Positions 15,925-25,001 of a stretch of 42,586 nt of DNA are shown piece by piece. Position 1 is the stretch's first letter, and each line of letters opens with the position of its first letter. The stretch is from the NCBI GenBank assembly GCA_964536215.1, contig CAZHWT010000006.1, positions 1 through 42,586 on the forward strand. Direction: 5' to 3'. Under the pieces are notes generated by a model. It was not told where the DNA came from and searched no databases. It was given only the letters and a program-made list of their open reading frames with translations. The position numbers and the translations under genes are program-made. This DNA is from CAZHWT01 sp964536215. Its GTDB lineage: Bacteria > Patescibacteriota > CAZHWT01.

Positions 15925-16457
15925 CGATTCAAATTGAGGCGGGAGAACAAATCGGCCAAAATCTCTTCTACTGGTCGGTTAGCATCCACCTCTTCTAACA
16001 CATCTTTCTGTCGGTAAAACTCCAACACTTTATCAGCCTCAGTAGCGTATTGCTCCAATCGATGTCGAATAATCTCTGGAGTATCATCCGTCCGATGGCG
16101 AGCCAACAGCCGCTTCATGCCCTCTTCTGCAGTCAAATGCAAATGGAAGGCCACATCAATCTTGGCTTGCAGGGCCTCAGCCTGAGCCAAAGTCCGAGGA
16201 AACCCTTCTAGAATAAACCCGTGCGCCGCATCAACTTGCGTCAACCGCTGCTCCACCAACGGAATCATCTCCTCGTCGGAAAAATAATCTCCCCGCTCCA
16301 ACCGTTCGCGAATATTCTGGCCAGTCTCACCACTATGTGAGGCAAATGTCCGCAACATTCCGCCAGTCGAAATATACGGAATATGCAGCGCCGCAGACAA
16401 CAAATGCGCCTGAGTAGACTTGCCGGCACCATGCGGTCCAAGCAGTAAAATGTTCAC
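15921..16457 (-). CDS. adk: Adenylate kinase, short form
   Basis: Catalyses ATP + AMP = 2 ADP. At 178 residues it lacks a full LID domain. The P-loop is GPHGAGKST (usually GPPGAGKGT), followed by the AMP-binding STGGMLR and EGFPRTLAQAEAL, and a very short lid with RHRTDDTPEIIRHRL. It overlaps secY and map by 4 nt at each end, so all three are translationally coupled. The Pro-to-His change in the P-loop is unusual, but the loop should still bind phosphate. Confidence 0.93.
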   Translation of the reverse strand: MNILLLGPHGAGKSTQAHLLSAALHIPYISTGGMLRTFASHSGETGQNIRERLERGDYFSDEEMIPLVEQRLTQVDAAHGFILEGFPRTLAQAEALQAKIDVAFHLHLTAEEGMKRLLARHRTDDTPEIIRHRLEQYATEADKVLEFYRQKDVLEEVDANRPVEEILADLFSRLNLNR

Positions 16458-17734
16458 GATCGCAAGAATCCTTCGTAATTCCGCATAACCAACATCGATT
16501 CAACCTGTTTAGCCGTTTCCAAAATCACTGCAATGACAATTAACAAACTGGTTCCACCGAGCGCCAACGAACCAATGTCGGGGAAAACCGCTTGCAAGGC
16601 ATACGGCAGCACCGCAATAACACCCAAGAATAACCCGCCAATCAGCGTAATCCGCACCAAAATCTGCTGCAGATAATTACTAGTTGACTTGCCTGGTCGA
16701 ATTCCTGGAATAAATCCACCATACTTCTGTAAATCTTCCGCAATTCTCGTCGGATTAAAAGTCACAGTGGAATAGAAAAAGCTAAACGCCACCACTAGCA
16801 CAAAATAAATCAAGGCAAAATAAAGCGTATCATTAAAGAAAGCTTGCACGGATTGGGCCGCCTGAGCTACCCAGTCAATTTTGTAGTTAACCAGATAGCC
16901 AGCAATTGTTCCCGGGAACAATACCAAAGAGATAGCAAAGATAATCGGAATAACTCCAGCTTGGTTAACTCGTAGTGGAATGTAGGTCGACTGGCCACCC
17001 ACCAACCGGTTGCCGCTCAGCCGCTTAGCGTACTGCACCGGAATCCGCCGCTGTCCTTCGGTAATATAGACTGTTCCCATTACCACCAACAATATAATCG
17101 CCGCCAGCATAAACCATATCATGCCGTTCTGACTAGTCTGCGTTGCCAACGCTTGTTGTATCTCAATCGGCAAACGAGCCAAAATACCAGCAAAAATTAA
17201 TATCGACACGCCGTTGCCAATCCCTTTCTCAGTGATTAACTCACCCAGCCACACCAGGAACAAGGCGCCAGCCGTCATAGTCAAGACCAATAAGCTAATA
17301 TGGATAATATCCATCGATTGTATGACCCCTTGACTGCGCAATAGAGCATACGCACCAATACCCTGCACAATCGCCAACGGCACGGTCAAATAACGAGTAT
17401 AACGGTTAATTTTTTGCTGACCTTGTTCACCTTCTTTAGACAGCTCCTCCAACTTAGGGAAGACCATCGTCAATAGCTGAATAATAATAGAAGCATTAAT
17501 GTACGGGTTTAAACCCAAACCAACAATAGAGAAGTTAGCCAATCCACCACCTGAGAACAGGTTAATCAGGTTAAGCAGTTGATTTCCATTAATCAAAGCC
17601 TGCAGCTGTGTTACGTCTACCCCAGGCATGGGAATAAACGTCAGCACACGATAAATCGCAATCAACAAAAGGGTGAATAAAATCTTTGACCGTAAGTCAG
17701 GTGTGTTCCAGATGTTGCGTAATAATCGGATCAT
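16454..17734 (-). CDS. secY: Protein translocase subunit SecY
   Basis: The 426-residue, ten-helix core channel of the Sec translocon. The plug and TM2 region (GGGLANFSIVGLGLNPYINASIIIQ, positions about 63-87) is diagnostic. The cytoplasmic loops with the conserved Arg/Lys (LQKYGGFIPGIRPGKST) are present for ribosome and SecA contact. It follows rplO by 14 nt and overlaps adk by 4 nt. Confidence 0.97.
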   Translation of the reverse strand: MIRLLRNIWNTPDLRSKILFTLLLIAIYRVLTFIPMPGVDVTQLQALINGNQLLNLINLFSGGGLANFSIVGLGLNPYINASIIIQLLTMVFPKLEELSKEGEQGQQKINRYTRYLTVPLAIVQGIGAYALLRSQGVIQSMDIIHISLLVLTMTAGALFLVWLGELITEKGIGNGVSILIFAGILARLPIEIQQALATQTSQNGMIWFMLAAIILLVVMGTVYITEGQRRIPVQYAKRLSGNRLVGGQSTYIPLRVNQAGVIPIIFAISLVLFPGTIAGYLVNYKIDWVAQAAQSVQAFFNDTLYFALIYFVLVVAFSFFYSTVTFNPTRIAEDLQKYGGFIPGIRPGKSTSNYLQQILVRITLIGGLFLGVIAVLPYALQAVFPDIGSLALGGTSLLIVIAVILETAKQVESMLVMRNYEGFLRS

Positions 17735-17748
17735 GCGGTAAATTCCGC

Positions 17749-18159
17749 TTACCCTTTCAGCCGTTCAGCCGCCACCCGGGTTAGCTCTACTCCTTCAAAT
17801 GTAAAAGACTCTTTACCCGTCAGGCCAATCACTTTAATGGCACCAGTATACATAACCGGCACTATGCCATGCTCTTTTAGTACGTCAGGCGTGATCGTAG
17901 TATTAGCCGGTACAATCGATAGACGAGCAGCATTAACCGCCAGCGGCTTATGGCGATGAGATGTATTACCCAAACCACGTCGGAAGGGCAATCGCTTAAT
18001 CAATGGCAACTGACCGCCTTCAAAGCCCGGTCGCGTAGTCCCGCGAGCCTTTTGCCCTTTCATACCTCGTCCAGAAGTCTTGGCCTTACCGCTACCGTTA
18101 CCTCGACCAACACGCTTTTTTGACTTATCGACAATTGTCGTTAAATTAGACAGTTCCAT
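17749..18159 (-). CDS. rplO: 50S ribosomal protein L15 (uL15)
   Basis: A 136-residue late-assembly protein with the Gly-rich N-terminal segment KKRVGRGNGSGKAKTSGRG and FEGGQLPLIKRLPFRRG. It overlaps the end of rpsE by 14 nt. This leaves no room for rpmD (L30), whose absence is a recognised trait of CPR bacteria. Confidence 0.97.
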   Translation of the reverse strand: MELSNLTTIVDKSKKRVGRGNGSGKAKTSGRGMKGQKARGTTRPGFEGGQLPLIKRLPFRRGLGNTSHRHKPLAVNAARLSIVPANTTITPDVLKEHGIVPVMYTGAIKVIGLTGKESFTFEGVELTRVAAERLKG

Positions 18160-18673
18160 GAGTAACTTCCTTTTCCTTAGCTTTCTTTGTCGTCGGCGCT
18201 TCCTGTCGAGCCTTCAACTGCTTTAGAGCTTCCATAGTAGCATATACGTTACTAATTTTATTACTCGTCCCCAATACTTTAGACAAAATATTGTGAATAC
18301 CAGCCGCTTCTACTACTGCCCGCACAGCGCCACCTGCAATCACTCCGGTACCCTCTGGAGCCGGCTTAAGCAGTACTCTAGCTGCACCCAACTTTACTTC
18401 AATCGGATGTGGGATAGTCGACTTGTAGGTCGGGACCGTAAACAACTGCTTTTTAGCTCTGGTAACCCCTTTGCGGATAGCTTCAGACACTTCTGGAGCC
18501 TTACCCAAACCTACTCCAACTCGACCCTTTTTATCACCAACTACCACCATAGCGCTAAATGACATAGTATTGCCACCGCTAGTCTTTTTGGAGGTCCGAT
18601 TTAGCTGAACTACCTGCTCAACAAACTCGCTCTTTGGCTGATCATTCGATTGTACGCGTCGCTTAGTAACCAT
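18146..18673 (-). CDS. rpsE: 30S ribosomal protein S5 (uS5)
   Basis: A 175-residue decoding-fidelity protein. The N-terminal RNA-binding motif begins VVQLNRTSKKTSGGNTMSFSAMVVVGD, with the family's usual 'ROVTKVVKGG' replaced by a diverged NRTSKKTSGG. GRVGVGLGKAPEV and the GTGVIAGGAVRAVVEAAG loop follow. N- and C-terminal charged extensions are present. It overlaps rplO by 14 nt. Confidence 0.96.
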   Translation of the reverse strand: MVTKRRVQSNDQPKSEFVEQVVQLNRTSKKTSGGNTMSFSAMVVVGDKKGRVGVGLGKAPEVSEAIRKGVTRAKKQLFTVPTYKSTIPHPIEVKLGAARVLLKPAPEGTGVIAGGAVRAVVEAAGIHNILSKVLGTSNKISNVYATMEALKQLKARQEAPTTKKAKEKEVTHGTV

Positions 18674-18675
18674 AC

Positions 18676-19026
18676 TTAAAACTGTAACCCTTTCTGTCGT
18701 AGCTCATCAGCCACTGCTTTAATCCGGCCATGATACTTATACCCACCACGATCAAATACCAAAGTAGTCACCTTTTTCTCCGCCGCTCGATCCGCTAACA
18801 ATCGGCCAACTGCCGCTGCTCGCTCAGTTTTGGTGCCCTTAACCTCTTTACCTAAATCATGACCGCTAGCCGAAACCAAAGTGGCCCCTTTAGCATCATC
18901 AATCAACTGACAAATAACCTGGGTATTAGAGCGGAAAATAGATAACCGAGGCTTCTCGGCCGTTCCTTTAAGTTGAAATCGAATTCTGTTGTGACGCCGT
19001 GTTCGGCCGTACGTATGTTTCTGCAT
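18676..19026 (-). CDS. rplR: 50S ribosomal protein L18 (uL18)
   Basis: A 116-residue 5S rRNA-binding protein. RPRLSIFRS-type sequence (KPRLSIFRSNTQVICQLIDD), LVFDRGGYKYHGRIKAVAD and the terminal RQKGLQF are all conserved. Gaps of 2-3 nt to rpsE and rplF show normal spc packing. Confidence 0.97.
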   Translation of the reverse strand: MQKHTYGRTRRHNRIRFQLKGTAEKPRLSIFRSNTQVICQLIDDAKGATLVSASGHDLGKEVKGTKTERAAAVGRLLADRAAEKKVTTLVFDRGGYKYHGRIKAVADELRQKGLQF

Positions 19027-19029
19027 AAT

Positions 19030-19578
19030 TTACTTTCCTCCCACCTTAGCCGCCTTACCAGCTTTGCGGCGAATAACTTCACCCATATAGTGAATACCTT
19101 TACCCTTATATGGCTCTGGCGGCTTAACCCCGCGGATCTCCGCCGCTACCTGCCCAACTACTTCCTTATCAATACCGCTGACACTAATCTTAGTGTTTTC
19201 AGCTACGGCAAAAGTAACATTAGCCGGAGGCTCGATAATAACTGGGTGAGAGAATCCAACTGATAGTTGCAACTTATTGCCCTGCATCGAAGCCCGATGT
19301 CCCACACCAGCCATTTCTAGCTGTTTAGTAAAACCTTCAGTTACGCCATGAACCATATTAGCCAATAGCGAGCGATACAATCCCCACAAAGCTTTGGATC
19401 GTTTGGTCTGCTCAACCACCACTGCACTAGCCTGTCCATCAGCAATCTGAATGGTAATCTCAGGCTCTAAGCGCTGCGACAGCTCACCCTTAGCCCCTTT
19501 AACAGTAAGCAAGTTCCCTTGCAATTCAACTGTAACACCTGCCGGAATAGTTACCGGCATCTTACCAATTCGAGACAT
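19030..19578 (-). CDS. rplF: 50S ribosomal protein L6 (uL6)
   Basis: A 182-residue protein near the factor-binding site. The start at 19578 gives MSRIGKMPVTIPAGVTVEL and overlaps the rpsH stop by one base (TAATG). An upstream in-frame GTG at 19584 is less likely. The C-terminal KPPEPYKGKGIHYMGEVIRRKAGKA (positions about 152-176) is the family signature. Confidence 0.97.
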   Translation of the reverse strand: MSRIGKMPVTIPAGVTVELQGNLLTVKGAKGELSQRLEPEITIQIADGQASAVVVEQTKRSKALWGLYRSLLANMVHGVTEGFTKQLEMAGVGHRASMQGNKLQLSVGFSHPVIIEPPANVTFAVAENTKISVSGIDKEVVGQVAAEIRGVKPPEPYKGKGIHYMGEVIRRKAGKAAKVGGK

Positions 19579-19973
19579 TACCACACCCTCCCTAGTAGCT
19601 CTCCGCCCACCTTTTTGTCCTTAGCTTCCTTGCCAGTCATAATTCCGGCTGGAGTCGATAGAATAGCCATACCCATACCACCTAACACGGTTGGAATATT
19701 AGCAACTCCCACATACGCCCGGCGACCTGGAGTAGAAACCCGTTCAATCCGAGTCACCGCCGGCCGCTTACCTTCGTAGCGCAATCGCACCACAAAAGAT
19801 TTGTGGCCTTTCCGCTCGGTCACTTGAACATCATCCACAAACCCACCTTGTCGCAGCACACTAAGCACTGCTTCTTTCATTTGAGAGTGAGGCACTTCTA
19901 CCTCGTCCAAACGAGCCAGATAGCCGTTGCGGATACGTGTAAATAAATCAGCGATTGGATCAGTCGTTACCAT
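19578..19973 (-). CDS. rpsH: 30S ribosomal protein S8 (uS8)
   Basis: A 131-residue central-domain 16S rRNA binder. DPIADLFTRIRNG is at the N-terminus and STPAGIMTGKEAKDKKVGGELL at the C-terminus (positions about 106-127). In model bacteria S8 represses the spc operon at rplE; no matching structure was identified here. One-base overlap with rplF. Confidence 0.97.
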   Translation of the reverse strand: MVTTDPIADLFTRIRNGYLARLDEVEVPHSQMKEAVLSVLRQGGFVDDVQVTERKGHKSFVVRLRYEGKRPAVTRIERVSTPGRRAYVGVANIPTVLGGMGMAILSTPAGIMTGKEAKDKKVGGELLGRVW

Positions 19974-19979
19974 AATAAA

Positions 19980-20165
19980 TTACCAGCTTGCCTTTGTGAT
20001 ACCCGGAATCTGTTGCTTTAAAGCCAACTCGCGGAAGCAAATACGGCACAACCCAAAGTCGCGCATATAAGCCCGTGGACGACCACACCGTCGACAACGA
20101 TGGTGTACCCGAGTCACATATTTCTGAGTTCGAAGACTCTTATTAATTGCTGCTTTTGTTGCCAT
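19980..20165 (-). CDS. rpsZ: 30S ribosomal protein S14, zinc type (uS14)
   Basis: A 61-residue S14 of the short zinc-binding type, with four Cys in CRRCGRPRAYMRDFGLCRIC. The ATG at 20165 gives MATKAAINKSLRTQKY; a GTG five codons upstream is open but adds nothing conserved. No clear Shine-Dalgarno site is visible. Confidence 0.95.
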   Translation of the reverse strand: MATKAAINKSLRTQKYVTRVHHRCRRCGRPRAYMRDFGLCRICFRELALKQQIPGITKASW

Positions 20166-20202
20166 AGTTTCTAATACCACACTTTCTTCTGTTTGCGCAA
20201 CC

Positions 20203-20748
20203 CTAGGCGTGAGCCAAAGGTAGTCCTAACTTTCGTAATAGCGCTTCAGACTGCTCTGCCTTGCCAGATTTAACCACCAACGTTATCTGTAAGCTGCGCG
20301 TCTTATCCATCTTATTTGGGTCAATTTCCAAAAAAACCACCTGCTCGGGCATGCCAAAAGTATAATTACCGCTCTTATCAAAGCCGCTCAAAGGCAAGCC
20401 CTGAAAATCTCGAGTTCGAGGCAAGACCACTGAGAAAAGTTTGTCGGCAAACTCCCACATCCGTGGACCACGCAAGGTTGCCTTAACCCCAATCTTATCA
20501 CCTTGGCGGACCTTAAAGCCGGCAATTGCCTTCTTGGCTGTCGTAAAAACAGGCTTCTGTCCAGCAATCAGGGTCAAATCCTTTAAAGAAGCTTCCAACT
20601 CTTGTTGATTATCCTTCGAACGCCCCAAACTCATATGCACAATAATCTTATCCAAGACTGGTACTGCCATAGGATTCTTTATACCCAACTCATCCTTTAG
20701 AGCCGGAGCAATTTCTTTAATATACAGTTCTTGCAATCTACTAGCCAT
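20203..20748 (-). CDS. rplE: 50S ribosomal protein L5 (uL5)
   Basis: A 181-residue 5S rRNA binder forming the bridge to S13. MASRLQELYIKEIAPALKDELG is the N-terminus when started at the ATG 20748; eight more codons are open upstream but would run into rplX. KIGVKATLRGPRMWEF and DFQGLPLSGFDKSGNYTFG are conserved. Confidence 0.97.
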   Translation of the reverse strand: MASRLQELYIKEIAPALKDELGIKNPMAVPVLDKIIVHMSLGRSKDNQQELEASLKDLTLIAGQKPVFTTAKKAIAGFKVRQGDKIGVKATLRGPRMWEFADKLFSVVLPRTRDFQGLPLSGFDKSGNYTFGMPEQVVFLEIDPNKMDKTRSLQITLVVKSGKAEQSEALLRKLGLPLAHA

Positions 20749-20753
20749 AATCG

Positions 20754-21067
20754 TTATACCGTTGCGTGGCATTTCTTACACACGCGTACTTTCTTATCGT
20801 TATCTAACGTATAACCAACTCGGGTCAATTTACCGCAAGCCGGACATACCAGCATTACATTCGAAACATCTACCGGCTTAATAACGTCCACAATACCGCC
20901 CGGATCACCTTGGTTAACTGGCTTTCGGTGTCGCTTAACCAAATTTACACCTTCTACCACAACCTTATTATCCTTTGGCATAGCTTCCATAATCTTTCCC
21001 TGTTTGCCACGGAACTTTCCAGCCGTTACTTCTACCATATCACCTTTTCTAATCTTCAAACCGCTCA

Positions 21068-21068
<1 letters not shown>
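20754..21068 (-). CDS. rplX: 50S ribosomal protein L24 (uL24)
   Basis: A 104-residue assembly initiator with a KOW motif (GDMVEVTAGKFRGKQGKIM) and the C-terminal zinc-type cysteines CPACGKL...CKKCH. The ATG at 21068 overlaps the rplN stop by one base (TGATG) and has GGAGG 7 nt upstream; the in-frame GTG just before is less likely. Confidence 0.96.
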
Positions 21069-21436
<368 letters not shown>

Positions 21437-21464
21437 AATCGTTATTTCCTATATATGCAAGTCC

Positions 21465-21803
21465 TTATGACTTCTTCCCTTTTCCAGATCGTTTAGCTCC
21501 GGTTGTTTTCGGCTTAGCAACGCGCTTAACCGTCGTTTGTCGGGCTGGTGTCGCCGCTGTAATCACTTCAGCTACTACCCAGCGCTTACGAGCCGATAAG
21601 GGTCGGCTAGCTTCAATGCGAACTGTATCGCCAAGGTTCAGCTCCTGCTCAGTTGCAGATAAATACTTCTTGGTAGAGCGGTATCGCTTATGGTAGAGCG
21701 GATGCACTTTAAAAGTGGTCACCTGCACCGAAACAGTCTTAGTCATACCAGTCGAAACGACTTGTCCAACCAATGATTTAGTAAGTGATGTCTTTTCTTG
21801 CAT
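21465..21803 (-). CDS. rpsQ: 30S ribosomal protein S17 (uS17) with basic tail
   Basis: The first 80 or so residues are an ordinary S17 (GQVVSTGMTKTVSVQV, HPLYHKRYRSTKKYL, GDTVRIEASRPLSARKRWVV). A further 30 or so residues of Lys/Thr/Arg-rich tail follow, making 112 in all against the usual 80-90. It follows rpmC by 2 nt. Confidence 0.96.
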   Translation of the reverse strand: MQEKTSLTKSLVGQVVSTGMTKTVSVQVTTFKVHPLYHKRYRSTKKYLSATEQELNLGDTVRIEASRPLSARKRWVVAEVITAATPARQTTVKRVAKPKTTGAKRSGKGKKS

Positions 21804-21805
21804 AA

Positions 21806-22003
21806 TTATTTATCCTGATTCCGAGCAAATGTCTGCAATACAGCCACTTTGCGCTTTAATTGGCCAATTTCACGCACATTAGCCATAACTTGCTGCCCTT
21901 TCTTAAGGCGCAAAGCTACCAACTCTTTCTGAGCTTCAGCAATATCCTGGCGCAATTCCGCCTTGGACTTGTGTCGTAATTGGTCTAATGTTTGTCGTTT
22001 CAT
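21806..22003 (-). CDS. rpmC: 50S ribosomal protein L29 (uL29)
   Basis: A 65-residue two-helix protein at the peptide tunnel exit: LRHKSKAELRQDIAEAQKEL..ALRLKKGQQ and ending VLQTFARNQ. Standard position between rplP and rpsQ. Confidence 0.96.
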   Translation of the reverse strand: MKRQTLDQLRHKSKAELRQDIAEAQKELVALRLKKGQQVMANVREIGQLKRKVAVLQTFARNQDK

Positions 22004-22019
22004 AATCTTAAAATCCTAA

Positions 22020-22457
22020 CTAACGGCCTTCCTCCACCATCGGTTCGTCAGCATCGCGAGATAAAATAGTCGTTCCAACTGCCAATTTGTGAGAAGCAAG
22101 GCGTAACGCCTCTCGGGCCAACGTCGGAGATACTCCAGCCATTTCAAATAAAATCGTACCAGGACGAACCACTGCCGCAAAGTGATCCACTGAACCTTTA
22201 CCACTACCCATTCGCACTTCGGCCGGCTTCTTAGTAATTGGCTTATCCGGAAAAATCCGAATCCAAATCTTACCACCACGCTTAGTGTGGTGAGACATGG
22301 CTTTACGAGCTGCTTCAATTTGCCGAGCCGTCACTTCGCCACAATCAAGCGACTTAAGTGCGTACTCACCAAACTCGATTGATGAGCCGCGCCAAGCTTT
22401 ACCCTTCATTCGGCCTCTAAATTGACGTCGATACTTCTGCTTTGATGGTTCAAGCAT
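22020..22457 (-). CDS. rplP: 50S ribosomal protein L16 (uL16)
   Basis: A 145-residue protein near the A site. It starts MLEPSKQKYRRQFRGRMKG at the ATG 22457, with GGGAGG 5 nt upstream. The start lies within the last codons of rpsC (ATGCTTGA, 8-nt overlap). GSGKGSVDHFAAVVRPG and FEMAGVSPTLAREALRLA are conserved. Confidence 0.97.
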   Translation of the reverse strand: MLEPSKQKYRRQFRGRMKGKAWRGSSIEFGEYALKSLDCGEVTARQIEAARKAMSHHTKRGGKIWIRIFPDKPITKKPAEVRMGSGKGSVDHFAAVVRPGTILFEMAGVSPTLAREALRLASHKLAVGTTILSRDADEPMVEEGR

Positions 22458-23133
22458 GACGACCTCCCTCAAAATTAGTCTTCACGCGAACTGGAGCAAT
22501 TGGCTTCTCTGGATTGCGGCATACCCAAACCTTAACCCCAATCGTGCCATAGCTAGTTACAGCCACGTCAGTCGCAAAATCGATATCAGCGCGCAAGGTA
22601 TGGGAAGGAATTGAGCCTACGGCTTTCTTTTCACTCCGAGCAATATCTGCTCCGTTCAAGCGACCGCTAACAATAATCTTAATACCCTTGGCGCCAGACG
22701 ACATAGTCCGCTCAGCCGAAATACTTACCGCCCGACGAGGCGACATGCGTCGCTCGATCATATCAGCCACATTCCGAGCCACTAAAGCAGCTGACAAGTC
22801 TGGCTTCCGCACTTCGACAATATCTAGCTTACGTAGCTTGGTCCCATCCATTAGGCGCGACTCAATTTCTCTTTTCAAAGACTCGCTACCAGACCCACCA
22901 CGACCAATTGCCATACCTGGTTTAGCCACATAGACAGTAATAGTAATCTCGTTAACTGATCGCTCAATATCTACCCGCTGACAACCAGCATTCTTAAGCT
23001 TCTTGGTCACAAAATCGCGAATCTGCAAGTCTTCGTGCAATAAATCGACATACCGCTTATCATCAAACCAGTTTGAGCTCCAATTTTTAGTTAGGGCCAG
23101 GCGAAAGCCTAGCGGATGTGTTTTGTGTCCCAT
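22450..23133 (-). CDS. rpsC: 30S ribosomal protein S3 (uS3)
   Basis: A 227-residue mRNA entry-channel protein. MGHKTHPLGFRLALTKNW, the KH-domain GxxG (GRGGSGSESLK) and the C-terminal WVCRNPEKP are present. It overlaps rplP by 8 nt and follows rplV by 3 nt. Confidence 0.97.
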   Translation of the reverse strand: MGHKTHPLGFRLALTKNWSSNWFDDKRYVDLLHEDLQIRDFVTKKLKNAGCQRVDIERSVNEITITVYVAKPGMAIGRGGSGSESLKREIESRLMDGTKLRKLDIVEVRKPDLSAALVARNVADMIERRMSPRRAVSISAERTMSSGAKGIKIIVSGRLNGADIARSEKKAVGSIPSHTLRADIDFATDVAVTSYGTIGVKVWVCRNPEKPIAPVRVKTNFEGGRHA

Positions 23134-23136
23134 AAC

Positions 23137-23580
23137 TTATTCCTTAACTTCCTCTTGTGTTTCATTCTTCTCTAAAGCCGCTTCCACCTTCTTAGCCTTG
23201 GCTAGACGCTGGAAACTGGACGCTGGACGCTTCTTAACTTCCGGCTTAGCCTCATCAGTTAGTACAACTCGAATATGAGCCATTCGACGCAACATAGTAT
23301 TAGCTCGCCCGCGTGATCGAGCCGACATACGCTTCATAGTTGGGCCTTCGTTAACTTCCAGTGTCTTTATCCACAGTGCATCCTCAGACAACTTAAAGTT
23401 GTTAGTCGCATTCGCAACCGCAGATTTTATCACATCCGACACCGACTTAGCCGCTTTTTTATTCATCAGCTGCAATTGAGTCATAGCTTCCGCCGGAGTA
23501 AGTGAACTCACTGCCGAAGTAACTAATCGCACCTTACGTGGCGACTGATGGACAAACTTGGCCGTAGCTAAAACGTCCAT
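23137..23580 (-). CDS. rplV: 50S ribosomal protein L22 (uL22) with repeat-derived tail
   Basis: L22 lines the nascent-peptide tunnel. Residues 1-110 or so are normal (KFVHQSPRKVRLVTSAV, MKRMSARSRGRANTMLRRMAHIRVVL at about 82-107). The usual protein ends there. This one continues about 37 residues: DEAKPEVKKRPASSFQRLAK and then a Glu/Lys-rich end. The KRPASSFQRL part is encoded by a four-unit 7-bp array (23204-23231) of the AGCGTCC family. One-base overlap with rpsS. Confidence 0.96.
   Translation of the reverse strand: MDVLATAKFVHQSPRKVRLVTSAVSSLTPAEAMTQLQLMNKKAAKSVSDVIKSAVANATNNFKLSEDALWIKTLEVNEGPTMKRMSARSRGRANTMLRRMAHIRVVLTDEAKPEVKKRPASSFQRLAKAKKVEAALEKNETQEEVKE
23204..23231 (-). repeat. 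AGCGTCC-family 7-bp array inside rplV
   Basis: On the sense (minus) strand, AGCGTCC AGCGTCC AGTTTCC AGCGTCT: four in-register 7-mers. They are read as P-A-S-S-F-Q-R-L in the same frame as the comM and hrpA copies. Confidence 0.9.
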
Positions 23581-23864
23581 TACTTACCACCCTTTCCAAC
23601 TGCATTCTTACGAGCATGAGTCCTAAAAGTGCGGGTCAAAGCAAATTCACCCAACTTATGACCAACCATAGCCTCCGAAACAAACACTGGCACATGAATG
23701 CGACCGTTGTGAACGCCAAATGTATGGCCGACCATATCCGGACTAATTGCTGAAGCGCGAGCCCACGTCTTAATCACTTCTTTACGCCCCATCTGATTGA
23801 GTCGTTGTACCTTCAAAATCAATTTTTCGTCCACGAATGGACCTTTTTTACTCGATCGTGACAT
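23580..23864 (-). CDS. rpsS: 30S ribosomal protein S19 (uS19)
   Basis: A 94-residue head protein contacting tRNA and bridge B1a. MSRSSKKGPFVDEKL, RASAISPDMVGHTFGVHNGR and GHKLGEFALTRTFRTH are standard. It follows rplB by 5 nt. Confidence 0.98.
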   Translation of the reverse strand: MSRSSKKGPFVDEKLILKVQRLNQMGRKEVIKTWARASAISPDMVGHTFGVHNGRIHVPVFVSEAMVGHKLGEFALTRTFRTHARKNAVGKGGK

Positions 23865-23869
23865 AATTC

Positions 23870-24697
23870 TTACTTTCTGCGGCGCACAATAAGCGCATTA
23901 GATGCTTTATTTTTCTTCCGAGTTCGATACCCCATAGCTGGCTTACCCCAAGGCGTCTTTGGTGCCATACCAATACCAGACTTACCTTCACCACCACCGT
24001 GTGGGTGGTCGTTGGGGTTCATGGCTACACCACGAGTACCTGGTCGTCGGCCCATATGGCGGCTCCGACCAGCTTTACCAATTTTAATCGTACCGTGTTG
24101 CGTATTGCCAACGACACCAATTGTAGCACAACATGACAAGAGCACCTGACGAATTTCGCCACTTGGTAACTTTAGTTGGGCTTTACCGTTATCTTTGGAC
24201 ATTAATTGCACAAACGCACCAGCTGCTCGAGCCATCTGACCACCGCGCCCTGGTATCAATTCCACGTTATGTACAATCGTACCCAACGGAATTCGCTCAA
24301 GCGGCATAGTATGACCAGTCTTAATATCAGCGGTGTCTCCGGAGGTAACCGTGTCCCCCACCTTTAAGCCTTCAGGTGCCAAAATATACTTCTTCTCGCC
24401 ATCGGCATAAGCAATTAAGGCGATATGACTAGACCGATTTGGGTCATATTCTAAAGTCTGTACCACAGCTGGAATAGCCTTCTTGGTCCGCGCAAAATCA
24501 ACCAAACGGAACATCCGCTTGGCCCCACCACCACGATGACGGGTAGTGATTTTACCCCGAACATTACGCCCAGCCGTCTTATGGCGACCTCGCGTCAAGC
24601 TTTTCTCTGGTCGCACATTCTTAGTCAACTCTTCGTGCTTAATGCCCGTCTTAAATCGTTGGCCTGGTGTAATTGGTCTAAATGTCTTAATAGCCAT
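23870..24697 (-). CDS. rplB: 50S ribosomal protein L2 (uL2)
   Basis: A 275-residue core protein required for peptidyl transfer and subunit joining. It starts MAIKTFRPITPGQRF at 24697. The C-terminal block MNPNDHPHGGGEGKSGIG includes the conserved His. RGRHKTAGRNVRGKITTRHRGGGAKR (positions about 36-61) is the N-terminal signature. Confidence 0.98.
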   Translation of the reverse strand: MAIKTFRPITPGQRFKTGIKHEELTKNVRPEKSLTRGRHKTAGRNVRGKITTRHRGGGAKRMFRLVDFARTKKAIPAVVQTLEYDPNRSSHIALIAYADGEKKYILAPEGLKVGDTVTSGDTADIKTGHTMPLERIPLGTIVHNVELIPGRGGQMARAAGAFVQLMSKDNGKAQLKLPSGEIRQVLLSCCATIGVVGNTQHGTIKIGKAGRSRHMGRRPGTRGVAMNPNDHPHGGGEGKSGIGMAPKTPWGKPAMGYRTRKKNKASNALIVRRRK

Positions 24698-24701
24698 AAT
24701 C

Positions 24702-24998
24702 TTATTCCTCAGCTCCACCTACCAAATCAAGCTTTTGCCCCTCTTTCAAGGAAACATAAGCCTTTTTCTGGAATACAGCCGGATTCTCCACCCGCTTCTT
24801 TGTCTGACGGCGTGGGCTAGTCCGGAATTGAGCGGTTGTCACTTTAGTGACATTCACGTCATAATGACGCTCAATCGCCTTCTTAATCTCTTCTTTACGA
24901 GCCCGAATATCAACAATAAAAGCATACTGTTGCCCACCAGCTACCCTCACGGCTTTTTCAGAAATCACTGGTTGTAGTAATACGTCAGTCGTTTGCAT
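24702..24998 (-). CDS. rplW: 50S ribosomal protein L23 (uL23)
   Basis: A 98-residue protein at the tunnel exit, the docking site for SRP and trigger factor. LLQPVISEKAVRVAGGQQYAF and the conserved basic loop SPRRQTKKRVENPAVFQKKAYV are seen. It lies 3 nt after rplD. Confidence 0.97.
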   Translation of the reverse strand: MQTTDVLLQPVISEKAVRVAGGQQYAFIVDIRARKEEIKKAIERHYDVNVTKVTTAQFRTSPRRQTKKRVENPAVFQKKAYVSLKEGQKLDLVGGAEE

Positions 24999-25001
24999 GA
25001 T

